A stretch of 64,000 bases of DNA from Selaginella tamariscina (GCA_003024785.1 PUQB01000364.1:129996-193995), one strand, 5' to 3'. Counted from the first letter of the stretch, positions 12,901 through 25,552 are shown. Program-made: numbers and translations. The notes: generated by a model from the letters alone, not told the origin.

Positions 12901-13785
12901 ATAAAGACCAACCAGATTTTATAGAATTTATTTATGAGGTAAAGAATAAAGAACTCACACATACACACATATTACATATGTAGTAATGTAATAACAGTAA
13001 TATGTGAGTTTGTGTTGTTATATTATTTAACAAAATACGATACGAATCACCACAATTGTTTATAATAATTATTTAAATATAAAGAGCTCTCTCTCTCACA
13101 CACACACATAATTAACTATGTAATTATAATTTATTTATAAGTATGAAATTTATTTTCAACCCATTTATTAGTCTTGTTTATGTATATATTTAATATATAA
13201 TATATTAATATTATTAATTATTTAATAAAATTATTACATGTACTTTTTTTTTACTATGTACATATACACATAAAAACATAAGCGTACACACATGCACACA
13301 CATATTCATTTTTAACATTTTTTATAAACATTTTATTACAGACGTATGGTTTTGAAAGTAAATATTTTGTTGAATTGTAAACATGAATATCTTATTAAGT
13401 AGAAAGATTACTGGGCATGCAAATTGACATAGGAATCATTGGAGAATCTATGAGTGTGTGTATATACTTATGTTTTTATGTGCATATGTATTTAGTAAAA
13501 AAAAGTATATGTAGTAGTTTTATTAAATAGTTAGTAATATTAATATATTTATATTAATATATATATATATATATATATATAAATTGTAAAAGAGAGAGTT
13601 CTTTTCATTTAAATAATTATTGTAAACAATTATAGTGAATGGTATTGTATTTTGTTAAATAATGTAGCAATGTAAATTCATAAAATGTTATCATATATGT
13701 GATATGTGTGTATGAGTTTTTTATTGTTTACTTCATAAATAAATTTTATGAAATCTTGATGGTCTTTATTAATTGCCTTTTTCAT
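12886..13785. repeat. AT-rich long inverted repeat (palindrome 1)
   Basis: The left arm, about 12,886-13,300, begins AAGGCAATTAATAAAGACCA. The right arm, about 13,440-13,782, ends with its complement TGGTCTTTATTAATTGCCTT. Matching internal landmarks include ACACATATTACATATG / CATATATGTGATATGTGTG, the AACAAAATACGAT / ATTGTATTTTGTT pair, and an ACAATTGTTTATAATAATTA pair. The spacer (about 13,300-13,440) contains an acceptor-like TTACAG and a short coding-looking piece. Because the left end lies in exon-like sequence, one arm is a duplicated inverted copy of part of that gene. Confidence 0.75.
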
Positions 13786-13873
13786 TTACTTTTAAAGAAA
13801 TTAAGAGAAAAGCCAATTTGTGTATATGTATATATATAGACATAGTGGTGAATGTGGTGTTCAATCCGTTTAA
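13786..13873 (-). pseudogene. Fragment of THOC5-locus non-coding sequence
   Basis: ACATAGTGGTGAATGTGGTG followed by TTCAATCCGTTTAATAGG is the reverse complement of 43,047-43,095, which lies upstream of the N-terminal THOC5 exons in locus 2. It shows that the DNA between 8,700 and 13,786 was inserted into, or rearranged within, a THOC5-flanking copy. Confidence 0.65.
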
Positions 13874-13875
13874 TA

Positions 13876-16384
13876 GGCATAATACATATTGCGTATTGAG
13901 AAAAGAAAAAGCATATTGATTTTTTAATAAATAAAAATACTCAATTTCTCATAAAATTTTATCTATTAACTTTCCCTTTTATATCCAAAATATATTCGTG
14001 CAATAAAAAATCCTAAACATATATACACATGAATATTAATGGATTATTTATAGTAGGGACTAAGAGAGAAAGTAAAAGATTTAAAAAAAAATTTTTTTCA
14101 TGCTAAACAAATTTGGATCATGCTTATATTCTTTTTTTTTTTTCATTTTTGTCTTATTCCTTTGCTCGTTTTATTTTTATTTAATTTCTTATGTCAAATA
14201 CTTTTTGCCATTTAATCAAATTTAAATAGAGTTTTAGTTAAAAAAATTAGATTGCATTACATAAAAATTGAAACTAAGTTTGTTTTATGGCAAATAACTA
14301 TTTTACCACTACACCAATAATGTTATTTACTAATATAAATTCTCATACTTATCATTGTTTATAGGTATGTTCATAGAATAATAATATTAGTTACAAGTGC
14401 TACTATATACATGTATAATACTTTCAACATAACATAGTTAACCTACACAAATATTATTAATTAAAAAATTATTTGAATAAATACATTATTTTATTATAAG
14501 TTTAATAAACCATCATTAATTCCTCGGTCAATTTATAACAAGAATCTTACAAGGCAAGCACTTATTTTTAATAATAATTTAATAATTTATATTATAAATG
14601 TTTTTTATTCAATTCACTTTCCTGTATAAATAAATAAAATTAAAGGGTATTTAAATTATTATTAATTTCATAAATGATTAAAAATTAAATAAAAAGTGTT
14701 GTTATTAAGATGTTTTGATAATAAAAATGTTGATCTATTACATTATGTTATAAGTATAGAACAATCATTTTTTTCTTTTTTATATCTGTTGACCTAACGA
14801 TTAATGTGGAAATATTAAACATTAAAACTTAAAGTTCAATTGCAATTATAATAAATAGTTTGATGAACATAATTACTCATCAAAAATTTACTTTTTAAAA
14901 CTTTATAATATAATTGAGTTTATATACATGAACGATCACACATAAGTAAGTTGGTAAACACATTATATTTGATAATAAATATAAAAATATCATAAGAGTA
15001 GTGATAATATAATTAAAAATTTACAAGAAATACTATTATAACATTATAAATTATATTATGCGTTCTTATTGTTACTTACAATAGATAATGAATTATATAT
15101 TTAATAGGTAATAAGTAATAAAATTATATATTATAAAATAAGACACTCATGGATCAAGAATAATATGTACAAATAGTTATTTAAGAATTTAGTATTTAAA
15201 AGTATTTAGAAAAATTTGATGATTTTACTTAAAAATATGATAATATTGTAATAAGTGCATATACACTTATAAATGTTATTAAATGGTTCAATCGTTTACA
15301 AGTGCTTTAAAGAATTATAGAACAAATATGATAAAAGAATTTAAATGGATTTTAAATATCTAAGTAATTATATATGTACAATATAATTTATAATCAAAAG
15401 CTTATAATGGAGCTTGTTAAATGATTACTTATATATTGGAATTTAATGAATAAGTCACTATAAATTAATGTGTTATAACTTAAAAAAACATAAACAATAC
15501 ACATAATAGAATAGTATAAATTTAAAATGAAGAATGAATTTTTATAATATATATAATGGTTTTTTTAAAAATGAATAGAAGTGAAAAAACTTAGTAAGTG
15601 CAAAAGTAAATAATTTTAATGTAATATTTATTTTTTATATACAAACAAATTGGTGAAATTAATGGCCCTAAAAAGGTTTGAGAGTGTAAATTTTGAACCA
15701 TTTAAATAAATTATGGAGACATAAAAGTATAAAATGATTTTTGAATGTGCATCAATACACGAAGTTTCTTAAGCTTGCAAAATAAATTAGGTATATAGGT
15801 TTTTATATAAAAAAGTTGCTAAACCTATATGAGTTTAAATTTATCATTTAAATATAAATTCATATGCAGTGAGTTTGTGCATTAATTTGGAAATATGTTT
15901 TAATCTAAGTTTTTACTATAGTAGTAATCAACTATAAAACTTAAGTATCATATTGTTTACATTTATATATTTATATTTTAAAAATATTTTTATTTATTTG
16001 AAAATCAAGATTTCACAGTAGTAACATTTATTCACTTCTTTATTTTCTAGGCTTTTTAAAGAATATAAATAACATATATCTTAATTTCAATAATGACATC
16101 TATTCATTTCTTTATTTTCTAAATTTTTAATAAATTTAACAATTAAGCAAGAAATTTGTATTTGTCAATATGTATTGAGAAAAGAAAAAGCATATTGATT
16201 TTTTAATAAATAAAAACATACTCAATTCTTTATAAAATTTTAGTAAATGAGGATTTTTTCTTTTAATTTCTTATGAGTAATATAATGCAAATTCAAGCTT
16301 CAAAACCAACTTAAAAAGGAATTCATTTGAATGAATCAAAAAATAAAAGTTTAATATGGTTTGCACTTATTTAAATATGCATAT
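13876..16384 (-). repeat. AT-rich repeat, inverse orientation, one unit plus part of a second
   Basis: This is the reverse complement of the unit at 5,150-8,397, with the same landmarks inverted: GCATATTGATTTTTTAATAA at about 13,909, CACTCATGGATCAAG at 15,145, and the CACTTCTTTATTTTCTAGG junction near 16,035. A second unit begins near 16,170 (again GCATATTGATTTTTTAATAA) and is cut at 16,384 by the large element, which therefore inserted into it. It is non-coding. Confidence 0.8.
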
Positions 16385-16545
16385 ATGCATGTTATAATTA
16401 AAATGGGCATGGGTATAGTCCCATTTCCTAATAATTAGTAATTTTAGCTATTTAATTAGCATTTTCTAATATTAAAGGAATATTCTTTAGAATATATGTT
16501 TGAAAACAGAATATTCTTTAGAATATTCTATTTTGTATTCGACCC
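16385..16545. repeat. Left terminal repeat of element copy A
   Basis: It starts GCATGTTATAATTAAAATG and closely matches 52,007-52,167. The first 25 bases also match the terminus at 58,846 (GCACGTTGTAACTAAAG), which is the opposite end of another copy. The subterminal region is full of GGAATATTCTTTAGAATAT-type short palindromes, also found in diverged form near 59,010-59,040. Confidence 0.65.
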
Positions 16546-16899
16546 TTTAATAAATTATAGCATTCATTGAACAAAAATTAATAACATTATAAAAGTAGAA
16601 GGTATTAAATTATATAATATATTGCCTAATATAACAATTAAGGAAGAGCATAAGAGGTACATTATATAAATATTGATGTTGTTATTAAAATATTAATATT
16701 TAAATATAACATTATTAATTAAAAATTTGTAGTAGTAATAATATATATATAAATACCCTATAATAATATAGTCAATCTTCCATATCATTTTTTAAATTTA
16801 TATAGTTAAGTAAACAATTTGGTACTATTATTAAAGAGTTTATAATAATTATGAATATTAAATATATGATATTTTATAATTTTGTAATTGCTTTAAGCT

Positions 16900-19800
16900 T
16901 CAGAAAACATACATTCCCTTGCAGTTTTTAATCGTGACTTTATCAACGCTTCTTGACATCCACCCATATCGAATGGATTTAACATTTATAAAACATGCTG
17001 GGTCTTTTTATTGGGAGACCATGTTTTCTCTAGGCATCCATTATATCTTTCGCTCTCCTTCTCGTGTCGCCTTTTTTGTGGTTTGAACCATGCAACCTTA
17101 ACAATACTATTTTTTGTGTTACTTCAGGTGTGTCGATAATTTGACCCATCCAAATAGGCTGATTATATGACACATCTGGAGTAATGAGAACCATCATTAG
17201 TTTTTGAAGATCCTGGCAGCAATCAAAGTATGCTTTAGGTTTTTGGTTCTTTGTCCAACAAAGTGTGGGGTTTGCACTTCCACATCACTACTGGCTTCTA
17301 TGTCGTCTGTGCTCAGTGATGTCATTTCAATCTCCTCTCGCCACCTTGTTTTAGGCCAAAAAGGGTGTTGCAATTCTGTACTTGTGACAGTAGGCCCTTC
17401 CAACTCTCGAACAACAGTCTCCCAATAGTTGACCACATGCTTATATAGTTTGAGTAACCAGTTGCCTTATCAGAATTCTTTGGCATCGATTTTGAACCCA
17501 TGCCACATATTTTTTGATGCCATCAATAATAACCTCTTGTTCCTTGAGCTGGGCACTCAATGGAATAGGGTCTGGTTGTCCTTCTGGGAGAAGTGGCTTT
17601 CCATTCCTCACTTTTGAAGAGCATTAACCCCTCTTTCGTAACCACTTGCTCTGATGGCCGTAACTTGTACTGCATAATAGGTATACCATCTCGTATAGAA
17701 AAAGAATTGTAGCGGCACAAGGTGACCAACTAAAGAATCACTTTCTTTTATATACTCCTTGAGAAATTTTTTGAAGTCTGGCACCTCAGTCACAAGCAAA
17801 GCACAACTTTTTTTGGAGATGCAATTTTCAAAAAGATTCATCATATGCGGTAAGGTAAGTGCACTTGTCCTTTTTGTAGAGTTGGAGACCTTGCTGAAGA
17901 ACGCATCAATATCTTCATGAGTGTGACCAACCATAAGGAAACTGAGCGTGATTGTCAAACACACCTTTGGCAACAAGCATTGACAAGTATGCTAGCACAT
18001 ATCTAGAAAATAAAAGTAAGTATGAGCTTGAGAAACCCTTAAGTAAAATGATTTACCTATTTTTGTTCTCGCCTGCCAATTATCCATCTGTAAAAGCAAA
18101 TGACGAGGAAGCTTATTTGATGTTGAGGACACATGTACACTATTTGAGCTAGATCCCTCCACTGAACCTGAACTCTCAACAGGCCATCTGTTTTTTGTGC
18201 AGCTGTGTGACAATGCCTCTCATATTCCCAAGTAGCCTCAAGTGCAGACGTGTTCATGAGAGCATTATGTAAAGGTTGAAGGTGTTGTTTCTTCACTTTG
18301 AGATCACTGATAGGACTTGTCTGTGAGTGGGCTTCAAGGTTTCTGAAACACATGCCAACGACCCAATAGTGAAATTGGAGTCGCTAGACCAATGTGGAAG
18401 TGAAAAGTGTCCATATGACTAACCGTGTCCATGTGTTAGCACACCTGTCAATGAAATCGGAAGTTTCATGACATTTCCAAGGCACTTTGGTGTTGCAAAA
18501 GCTTTGGAATGCTGGTCTTTGAATGATCCATCTTGTCATGGATCAAGCACAGTACTCTGATGGGCGTGACACAGAAAGCATGCGGTGTGCATAGTACTGA
18601 GACCGGCAAGTTTGTTGTGCAATCATGTGGGCCTCCATCTTCTTTTGAATGGCAGTGATCTCCACCAAGGTTTTGCACAAGCCTCTGCAGCCTTCAATGA
18701 TGTACAAGTGTCACACTTGGAAAAGCTAGAGTGTTTTGCAATCTCCACATCCTTAAAATGAGTATTCCATATGTTAAGGTACCAGTGCAGATTGCTTGGA
18801 GCCCCATCAAACTGAGGCACTTGTTCACATGTTCACACAGCTTCAATTGAGTGTAGATCGAAGGCAAAGCCTTGAGATTTTCCCTGACCCCTGCATTTGT
18901 GGTTTGGCATTTGTGAGGCATCCTGTCTGCATTTGCTTCCACAAAAGCCTTGAGTATCTCTATGGCTGCCATAATGTGAGAGCGGGTTTTGACCAAGTGA
19001 GTGTTCCCATGTACTGAGGTTCGCGCTCCATCTAACCACTCATCCCTCCGACGGTAGAACGTGGTCTTTGGGATCCCGTATATACTGTACCAAGCTTTAA
19101 CACCTTATTAAATACCATGGATATAACCTGTGTCCGAGGCCATTCCATCAATACACCCAGTTAGTGCAACATATACAAATTCATGCCTTTGCTTTTGGGT
19201 GAGCGTACGAAAGACATGTCTACATTGGGTAATTTCATTTCGGTCTGCCATCTGACAACACTTCTTCTTGCAACAATCAATTGTGGAAATGCTTGTAACA
19301 CTTTCGGAAGATGTAGGATCCATCTTGACCCTCTTGCTGAAACTTGCAGGGGAAGATCTACAACCCATAAATCACCTTTTTTTTACAATAGGACCAATGT
19401 AAGGAACCTCTTCAAATATGAGTTGTTCTTCCGAGTTGTTATTATTGAAATCCAACCCAGAATATGTTGAACCATCTTGCCGTCTTAATTCAAATGTTTG
19501 CCACCTCACGAGGGATCCAGGATGCAATGTGCCATTAGGTGAAACCTCTGTCACAACTACACCCACGAAGTCGAATCCTAGTTTCTCTTCTGACACTGCT
19601 TCCATTGGAATAGCTGTGATGATGCTCTCCCAACCTCAATCTCATGAAGAAAGAGAATCACCTCATCCATCACAAAAGCAAGCCATTATCTAGTAAACTT
19701 GTTTACTATTTGTTTGTGACTTTGCATATTCTGTGTCAGCCTTGACTTCATCCAAATTTCACAATACAGGAGAACCCTCCTCAAATTCCATTCTTGGAAC

Positions 19801-19959
19801 CTTAACATGCTTGTAAATGGTATTCACCCATACATACACACAAGATTCTTGAGCAATATTGTGACATGATGCATTATCATCTCGAACTTCCACAGTTCCA
19901 GTGCCAACTATCTCGTTGTTCCGAAGAAGACATACTTTATCTCCAGTATTAAACATCAT
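16900..19959 (-). pseudogene. DUF7869-like transposase candidate, copy A
   Basis: This is a degenerate homologue of the gene at 52,508-55,596. The N-terminus (19,959-19,760) begins MMFNTGDKVCLLRNNEIVG. A Cys-rich stretch (IDCCKKKCC, about 19,265) follows, then a segment at 18,996-18,694 that is in one frame here but broken in copy B, containing the zinc-like FSKCDTCTSLK at its junction. The HDKMDHSKT motif lies near 18,540 and GHTHEDIDAFFS near 17,910. The central DNCxGENKN motif is destroyed by a two-base loss (18,080), so the copy is dead. A 50-60 base intron (17,998-18,052) separates this motif from the HTHEDID exon. The role is inferred: three conserved acidic motifs in an RNase-H-like arrangement suggest a transposase or nuclease. 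Confidence 0.6.
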
Positions 19960-20089
19960 AAATAATTATATTATTTATGATATTGTTTATACAATATTTC
20001 TAAGAAATCATAACTGCGGTTGTTTAATAATATGCATGTGCAATAATACATAATTATGTATAGAGATAATAACTCATGCTTCATTAATA

Positions 20090-20990
20090 TAACTGATGGG
20101 CGGGATTAATCTCGCCCACGACTCCCTCACGAGGAACGATGGGCGGGATTAATCCCGCTGTCAACTCTACCCCTTCGGAGTGAGTCGGCGGGATTAATCC
20201 CGCTGCTGACTCTACCCCTTCAGAGTGAGTCGGGGAGATTAATCCCGCTGACAAAGCTACCCCTTTGGAGAGAGTTGACTGAATTAATCCCGTCGTCAAC
20301 TTTACCCTTTCGAAGAGAGTCGACGGGATTAATCTCGCCACCGATTCCCCGGCGAGGAAGAATCGGTGGGATTAATCCTGCCGCTGGATCCTCCTCGTGG
20401 AGAGAGGTGGCGGGATTAATCCCGCTGCGGACTCCCTCAAATGAGGAGAGAAGCGACGGGATTAAGATTAATCCTGCCACCGGATCTTTCTTGTTGGAGA
20501 GAGGCGGCAGGATTGATCCCACCATTGGATCTTCCTATCCTGCCGCAACTCCCTCCGACGAGGAAGAGGGGGGCGGAATTAATCCTACTCACAACTCTTA
20601 CGACGGGGAATAGGCGGCGGGATTAATCTCGTCCACAATTCTTTTCGAAGCTATGATTTCAATGAGATCTCAGGATAAATCCTGCCTACAAATTTAAAAC
20701 AGGGAAGTGATGGCGAGATTAATCCACCCCCTTCTCTGCCTTTTAAAATGGTTGGCGGGATTAATCCCGTCGACAACTCTTTTTATTAAATTCAGGTAAC
20801 TCTTTATTAATTAAGAGAGTTATATATGGGATTAATCCCGTTGCTCTTTTCAGAGACGGAAAAGCATTGCCCGGACTAATTCTGCCAGACTATCAAAAAG
20901 ATGGTGGCGGGATTAATCCCACCACCTCTTCTAAAAGGCGAAAAAGAAAATGGCCGGATTAACCCGCCGCCTCGGCTAACCGAAAATATT
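20090..20990. repeat. Palindrome array 1, copy A
   Basis: About twenty copies of a palindrome related to GGCGGGATTAATCCCGCC are spaced by some 20-40 bases. Many spacers are themselves self-complementary (for example ACTCTACCCC...GAGTGAGT), giving hairpins between palindromes. The array begins about 130 bases upstream of the DUF7869-like start codon. Most copies differ from the consensus by C-to-T or G-to-A changes at CpG (CCCGCT, TCTCGCC, CCCACC), as expected from methylation decay. It is degenerate compared with the copy at 55,730. Confidence 0.9.
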
Positions 20991-20999
20991 AAGTTAAAA

Positions 21000-22340
21000 G
21001 GATATTTAAATGGGATAAATCCTTAACGGAATATGTAATTCTAATGCATTCCTAAACCCCTAAATTTTAATTTTAAGAAAGAATGTAAGAGAGTGAATAT
21101 TTATAACTATATCTAAATTTGTTTATAATACTTATTTGTAAACAGCATTGAAGACGCCGTGTTTTCTATAAACAATAGCGCACCCAATTTTATGTCGCTC
21201 CTGAGCTGATTACTATGAAGAAAAAAGAAAATCTTAAGAGTGAAAAATAAAAGAAATGAAGAAACCCTTACCGGAGAAAGAACCAGATCTGAATTAGAGT
21301 GGGAAATTAAATGCATTTTCAAATTTACATGTCAGACTGACAATACTTATGTCAGAAATTTAAATTTTTGAAAAGAACAGAAAATAAAATTTAAGATGAG
21401 TTGACACAAATAACCGACACTCTGACATATATACTCTTCAATTCTAATGAGTGTTTTAAAATTGCATTTAATGTCATTTAAGTGATTCAAGTTGTTTAAT
21501 ATTACAAAATTTTAATAATTATTCTACATTCTTAATATTCCAGTATATATTATTAAGTTTGTATTATATATATAATATATATATATATATAATATACACA
21601 CAACTTACACAATAAATAAATTGATATATTATTATGTATTATTTAAAATATATTCATAGTCTGTTTATTATTATTATTTTCTTAATTACTTGAGTAATTA
21701 ATTTACATTTTCTAATATTAATGGGATATTCTTTATTATTTTCTTAATATTCAAAGAATATTCCAATATTAAACATGATTATAATAATTAAATTAGTCTT
21801 ATTCTTAATTATTTCAGTAATTATTCTACATTTGTATATATTAATGGGATTTTCTCAATTAATTTCTTATTATTCAAGAATATTCCTATGTTAACCTTAT
21901 TATCAATATTAAATTAATATATATTATTAAAACTATATATGACTATATATTAGATAAAATGATATATATTATGTATAATTTAAAATATGTTCATAGTGTG
22001 TATATTAATCATTTTCTTAATTACTTGAGTAATTAATCTTCTTTAATTAATGGGATATTCTTTATTATTTTCTTATTATTCCAAGAATATTCTAATATTA
22101 AACATAATTATCATAATTAATTTAGTTAATTATTTCAGTACTTAATCTACATTTGTATATATTAATGGGATTTTCTCAATTAAATTCTTATTATTTCAAG
22201 AATATTTCAGTGTTAAACCTTATTATCAATATTAAATTAATATATTATTAAAACTATATATGGTTATAATATTAGATAAAATATTATTATGTATAATTTA
22301 AATATGCTCATAGTGTGTTTATTAATATTATTTTCTTAAT
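21000..22340. repeat. AT-rich internal region with AATATTC-type repeats
   Basis: A block containing AATGGGATATTCTTTATTA, then AAGAATATTCCAATATTAAA, recurs near 21,718, 21,838, 22,044 and 22,163, so the tract is a diverged tandem repeat of two alternating sub-blocks. It matches 57,110-57,640 in copy B. Flanking non-repetitive sequence (21,000-21,500) also matches copy B and has no credible gene. Confidence 0.7.
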
Positions 22341-22539
22341 TATTTGATGTTTGTTTGCACACATATATAAACACAATCATAAATTTATATATATATGTGC
22401 ACACGCATTAGAAGCACTTATAGAGACACATATGCACACATGCACATTGCACTAAACCAAACTTGAGAAATATGTTGCTTTTTTTATTGAAAAACATCAT
22501 GTTCAACGCATGTATGATGTATATGTACTCAGTCTATGT

Positions 22540-23310
22540 GTATGTAACACATTGAATTTACACATGTAATATATATGTATGTCTGTGTGTATACACATGT
22601 GTATGTATATATGTGTACTAATATATGCAATGTGTACGGATTTAATTTGTTAACACTCTCTCTCTTCTCTCATACATTCAGTGTCACCATGCATAATCCC
22701 TTCTCTCATACATACACACCACGTATAATCATGATCCATAATATATAGCCTGTCTCTCTTCTCTCATACATACATATCATGCATGATCCCATAATATGTA
22801 CTGATGTTACAATATTATGTACTATGTATGACATTGTATATGTGTATGTAATATGTATATACTAATATATGCAATGCGTAAAAAATTAATTTTTTAACAC
22901 TCTCTCTTATTTCATACATACACACCATGCATGATCCATCCTAAACCCTAAACCTAAACCCTAAACCTTAAACCCTAAATCCTATGTAACACATTGAATT
23001 TACACATGTAATATGTATGTATGTCTGTGTGTATACACATGTGTATGTATATATGTGTACTAATATATGCAATGTGTATGAATTTAATTTGTTAACACTC
23101 TCTCAATTGTCTCATACATACACACCATGCATGATCCATGTTAATATGTACTATCTCTATATCTCTCAAACATACACACCATGCATGATCCATAATATGT
23201 ATTGTCCTCTCTTCTCTCATACATACACACTATGTATGATCCATAATATGTATTGTCTCTCTTCTCTCATACATACACACCATGCATGATCCATAATATG
23301 TACTCTGTCT
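22540..23310. repeat. Tandem CATACATACACACCATGCATGATC-type repeats with telomere-like core
   Basis: Variants of TCTCTCATACATACACACC followed by ATGCATGATCCATAATATG recur about ten times. A TTTACACATGTAATATGTATG block is repeated at 22,557 and 22,994. At 22,940-22,981 lie several CCTAAACCCTAAACC units, an interstitial plant-type telomere repeat. The block is shared with 57,880-58,560. Confidence 0.8.
22940..22981. repeat. Interstitial telomeric repeat
   Basis: About six imperfect units of CCCTAAA, the complement of the TTTAGGG plant telomere. Copy B has a shorter perfect version at 58,330-58,354 in the same position of the element, so it is part of the element and not a chance insertion. Degenerate TTTTAGGGTTT units also occur at 23,512-23,600. 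Confidence 0.85.
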
Positions 23311-23639
23311 CTATACTAATAAGTATATGTATAATACTATGTGTGTATATATGTATTGCTACACATGAAACTTTAACACTCTCATGGACACACACATGTT
23401 AAACCCCTGCATGATTTATATTTTTAGGGTGTATGTAATACACCCACACACACGCACACGCTGATAATATAATGAAAGAATATTCGTTTAGGGCAAATTT
23501 ATATTTTATTTTTTTAGGGTTTAAGTATATTCTTAGAAGGAATATTTGATTAAGGTTAATATATATTCTATTCCTTTTAGGGTTTAGGTATATTTTTAGG
23601 GTTTCAAGAAGCAAGGCGGCAACGGCAGCTGTGAAATCT

Positions 23640-24500
23640 CCCTCTCTCTCACACACATGTGATCTCTCTCTCTCTCTCATGCACACTCCTGAGTTTATTT
23701 ATTTATTTTTATTCCCACATACATTTATATGTGTGTATTTTAATAATATAATTTATTTATCTATCTCTCGCACACACACGGACACTCCTATACACACACA
23801 CACACACACACATATACCTCTGTGTGTGTGTGTGTTTGTGTATCTATATAATTTTATTAATTTATTAATTTTATCTCTTGCACACACACGCACACTCCTA
23901 TTTATCTGTATGATTTTATTTGTTTCACTTACACACGCATATACACGATATACATATAAACATATATATATATATATATACCTATATACATATATACATA
24001 CATATATTATGTGTACCAGTATATATATGTGTGTGTGTGTGTATTTGTAAATTTTATTGATTTATTAATTTTATCTCTCACACACACACGCACACTTTTG
24101 TATATATATATATGTGTGTGTGTGTTTATTTATCTGTATGATTTTATTTGTTTTGCTCACACACGCATACACACGATATACATACACACACACACATATA
24201 TATATACTTATGTACATATACATACATATATTATGTGTACTAGTATCTGTATAATTTTATTTATTATTTATCTCTCGCACACACAGTATATACATATACA
24301 TATACATATATACACATATATATGTGTGTGTGTTGTGTATCTGTATAATTTAATTTATTTAGCACGATATACATATACATATATATATGTGTATGTATCA
24401 CAATAATTTATCTGATTTGTCTATCTCTAGCACACACACACACACTCTCCTACACACATACACACACACACATATATATATATGTGTGTGTGTGTGTGTG
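23640..24500. repeat. CA/TG and TA microsatellite tract
   Basis: Alternating runs of CACACACA, TATATATA and TGTGTGTG with partly palindromic arrangement. A unit of about 250 bases (TATGTGTGTG, TTATTTATCTGTATGATTTT, CTCTCxCACACACACGCAC) is repeated roughly three times. Open frames across it are low-complexity artefacts. Confidence 0.85.
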
Positions 24501-24501
24501 T

Positions 24502-25185
24502 AGCGGCGGGATTAATCCCACCGCTCATCCGTCACCCTCATGAGTGACGGGATTAATCCCGCCGCTGAGGCCCTTCATGCAGGTCATGAGCGGCAGGATT
24601 AATCCCGCCGCCGAGGCTCTAAAAATAGCAGCGGGATTAATCCCACCACCCATGGCCTGGACGGAGGGCAGCGGGATTCCATGGCCAGCCACTAAGGCTC
24701 TAACAATATAGCGGCGGGATTAATCCCGCCGCCCATGGCCTGTGCGGAATCGGGCGGATTAATCCCCGCTCATGGCCTACGGGAAGGGCCTAAGCGGCGG
24801 GATTAATCCCGCCGACCCTTCTATGCCTGGTGGAGGGATAAATCTCATCACTTTTCTTTTTTTCCTTCATTGGTGAGTCAAACCAATCCCAAACTTCTCT
24901 GTCTGAGATGTAGAAGGTTTACAACATATCAATGGAGGGGACTGAGAAGGGTGGCGAGATTCATTTCACCATCCCTTACATGGTGGGCGAGATTAATCCC
25001 GCCACCTTTCTGGAGCCACTGAAGAGGTGTGCCAAATAAATCATGCCCAGTTCTCTCTGAGACCGAGAAGGGTGCCGGGATTAATCTTGCACACTCATTC
25101 AAGGGCTCCAGAAAGGTGGCGAGATTAATCCCGCCCACCATTTCAGGAGGCATAGAAGGGGTGGCGGGATAAATCCCGCCCCACC
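24502..25185. repeat. Palindrome array 2, copy A
   Basis: About fifteen copies or relics of GGCGGGATTAATCCCGCC lie between 24,502 and 25,185, and an outlier half-site (AATTAATCCCGTCCAC) sits at 25,376. Perfect copies occur near 24,714 and 24,794. Spacers differ from array 1 (for example GCCCATGGCC, AAGGGGTGGC), so the palindrome is conserved while the spacers are not. The array lies upstream of the ParB-like gene, mirroring array 1 upstream of the DUF7869-like gene. Confidence 0.9.
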
Positions 25186-25297
25186 TTACATGTAAAATAT
25201 ATGTGTATTAATATATATAAGTTGCATACCTCATTTTATTTACTTTTATCATCTTATCATAATATTTGAGTAAAAGCCAGTAAGCTATGTAAAATTG

Positions 25298-25376
25298 TCC
25301 AAAGCTCACATTTGTAGTAGTTCTAAAACTAAATGTTATCTGTCTTTTGCACACTATCACAAACGTGAGCTTTGGA
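25298..25376. promoter_or_regulatory. Conserved hairpin upstream of the ParB-like gene
   Basis: TCCAAAGCTCACATTTGT (25,299-25,315) is complementary to ACAAACGTGAGCTTTGGA (25,359-25,375), with a loop of about 43 bases. The same structure is kept in copy B2 (arms 63,803-63,822 and 63,863-63,883), where paired arm positions differ from copy A, including compensating changes. It lies about 180-250 bases before the start codon. Its role as a promoter, origin or protein-binding site is inferred from position only. Confidence 0.6.
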
Positions 25377-25552
25377 TAATTAATCCCGTCCACTTCTCTC
25401 TGAGACAAAGCAGGGTGTATGTGAATTTATCAGTGTATTATTTTTGTATATTCGGGTTTATACAAGTGTATGTGCATTTTTATATGATTTGTTTCATAGT
25501 GTATTATTTGTAGAAGGACGATTTGATCAAACAAGGAGATTCAGTTATTAGT

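Noticed and set aside
20084..20613. Repetitive open frames (GLIPP / GGINPA repeats) within the palindrome arrays
   Set aside because: They are translations of the palindrome itself, appear on both strands, and change frame with spacer length.
23631..24406. Open frames of 95-140 codons across the CA/TG tracts
   Set aside because: Low-complexity His/Thr/Tyr/Ile strings caused by dinucleotide repeats; they shift with repeat length between copies.
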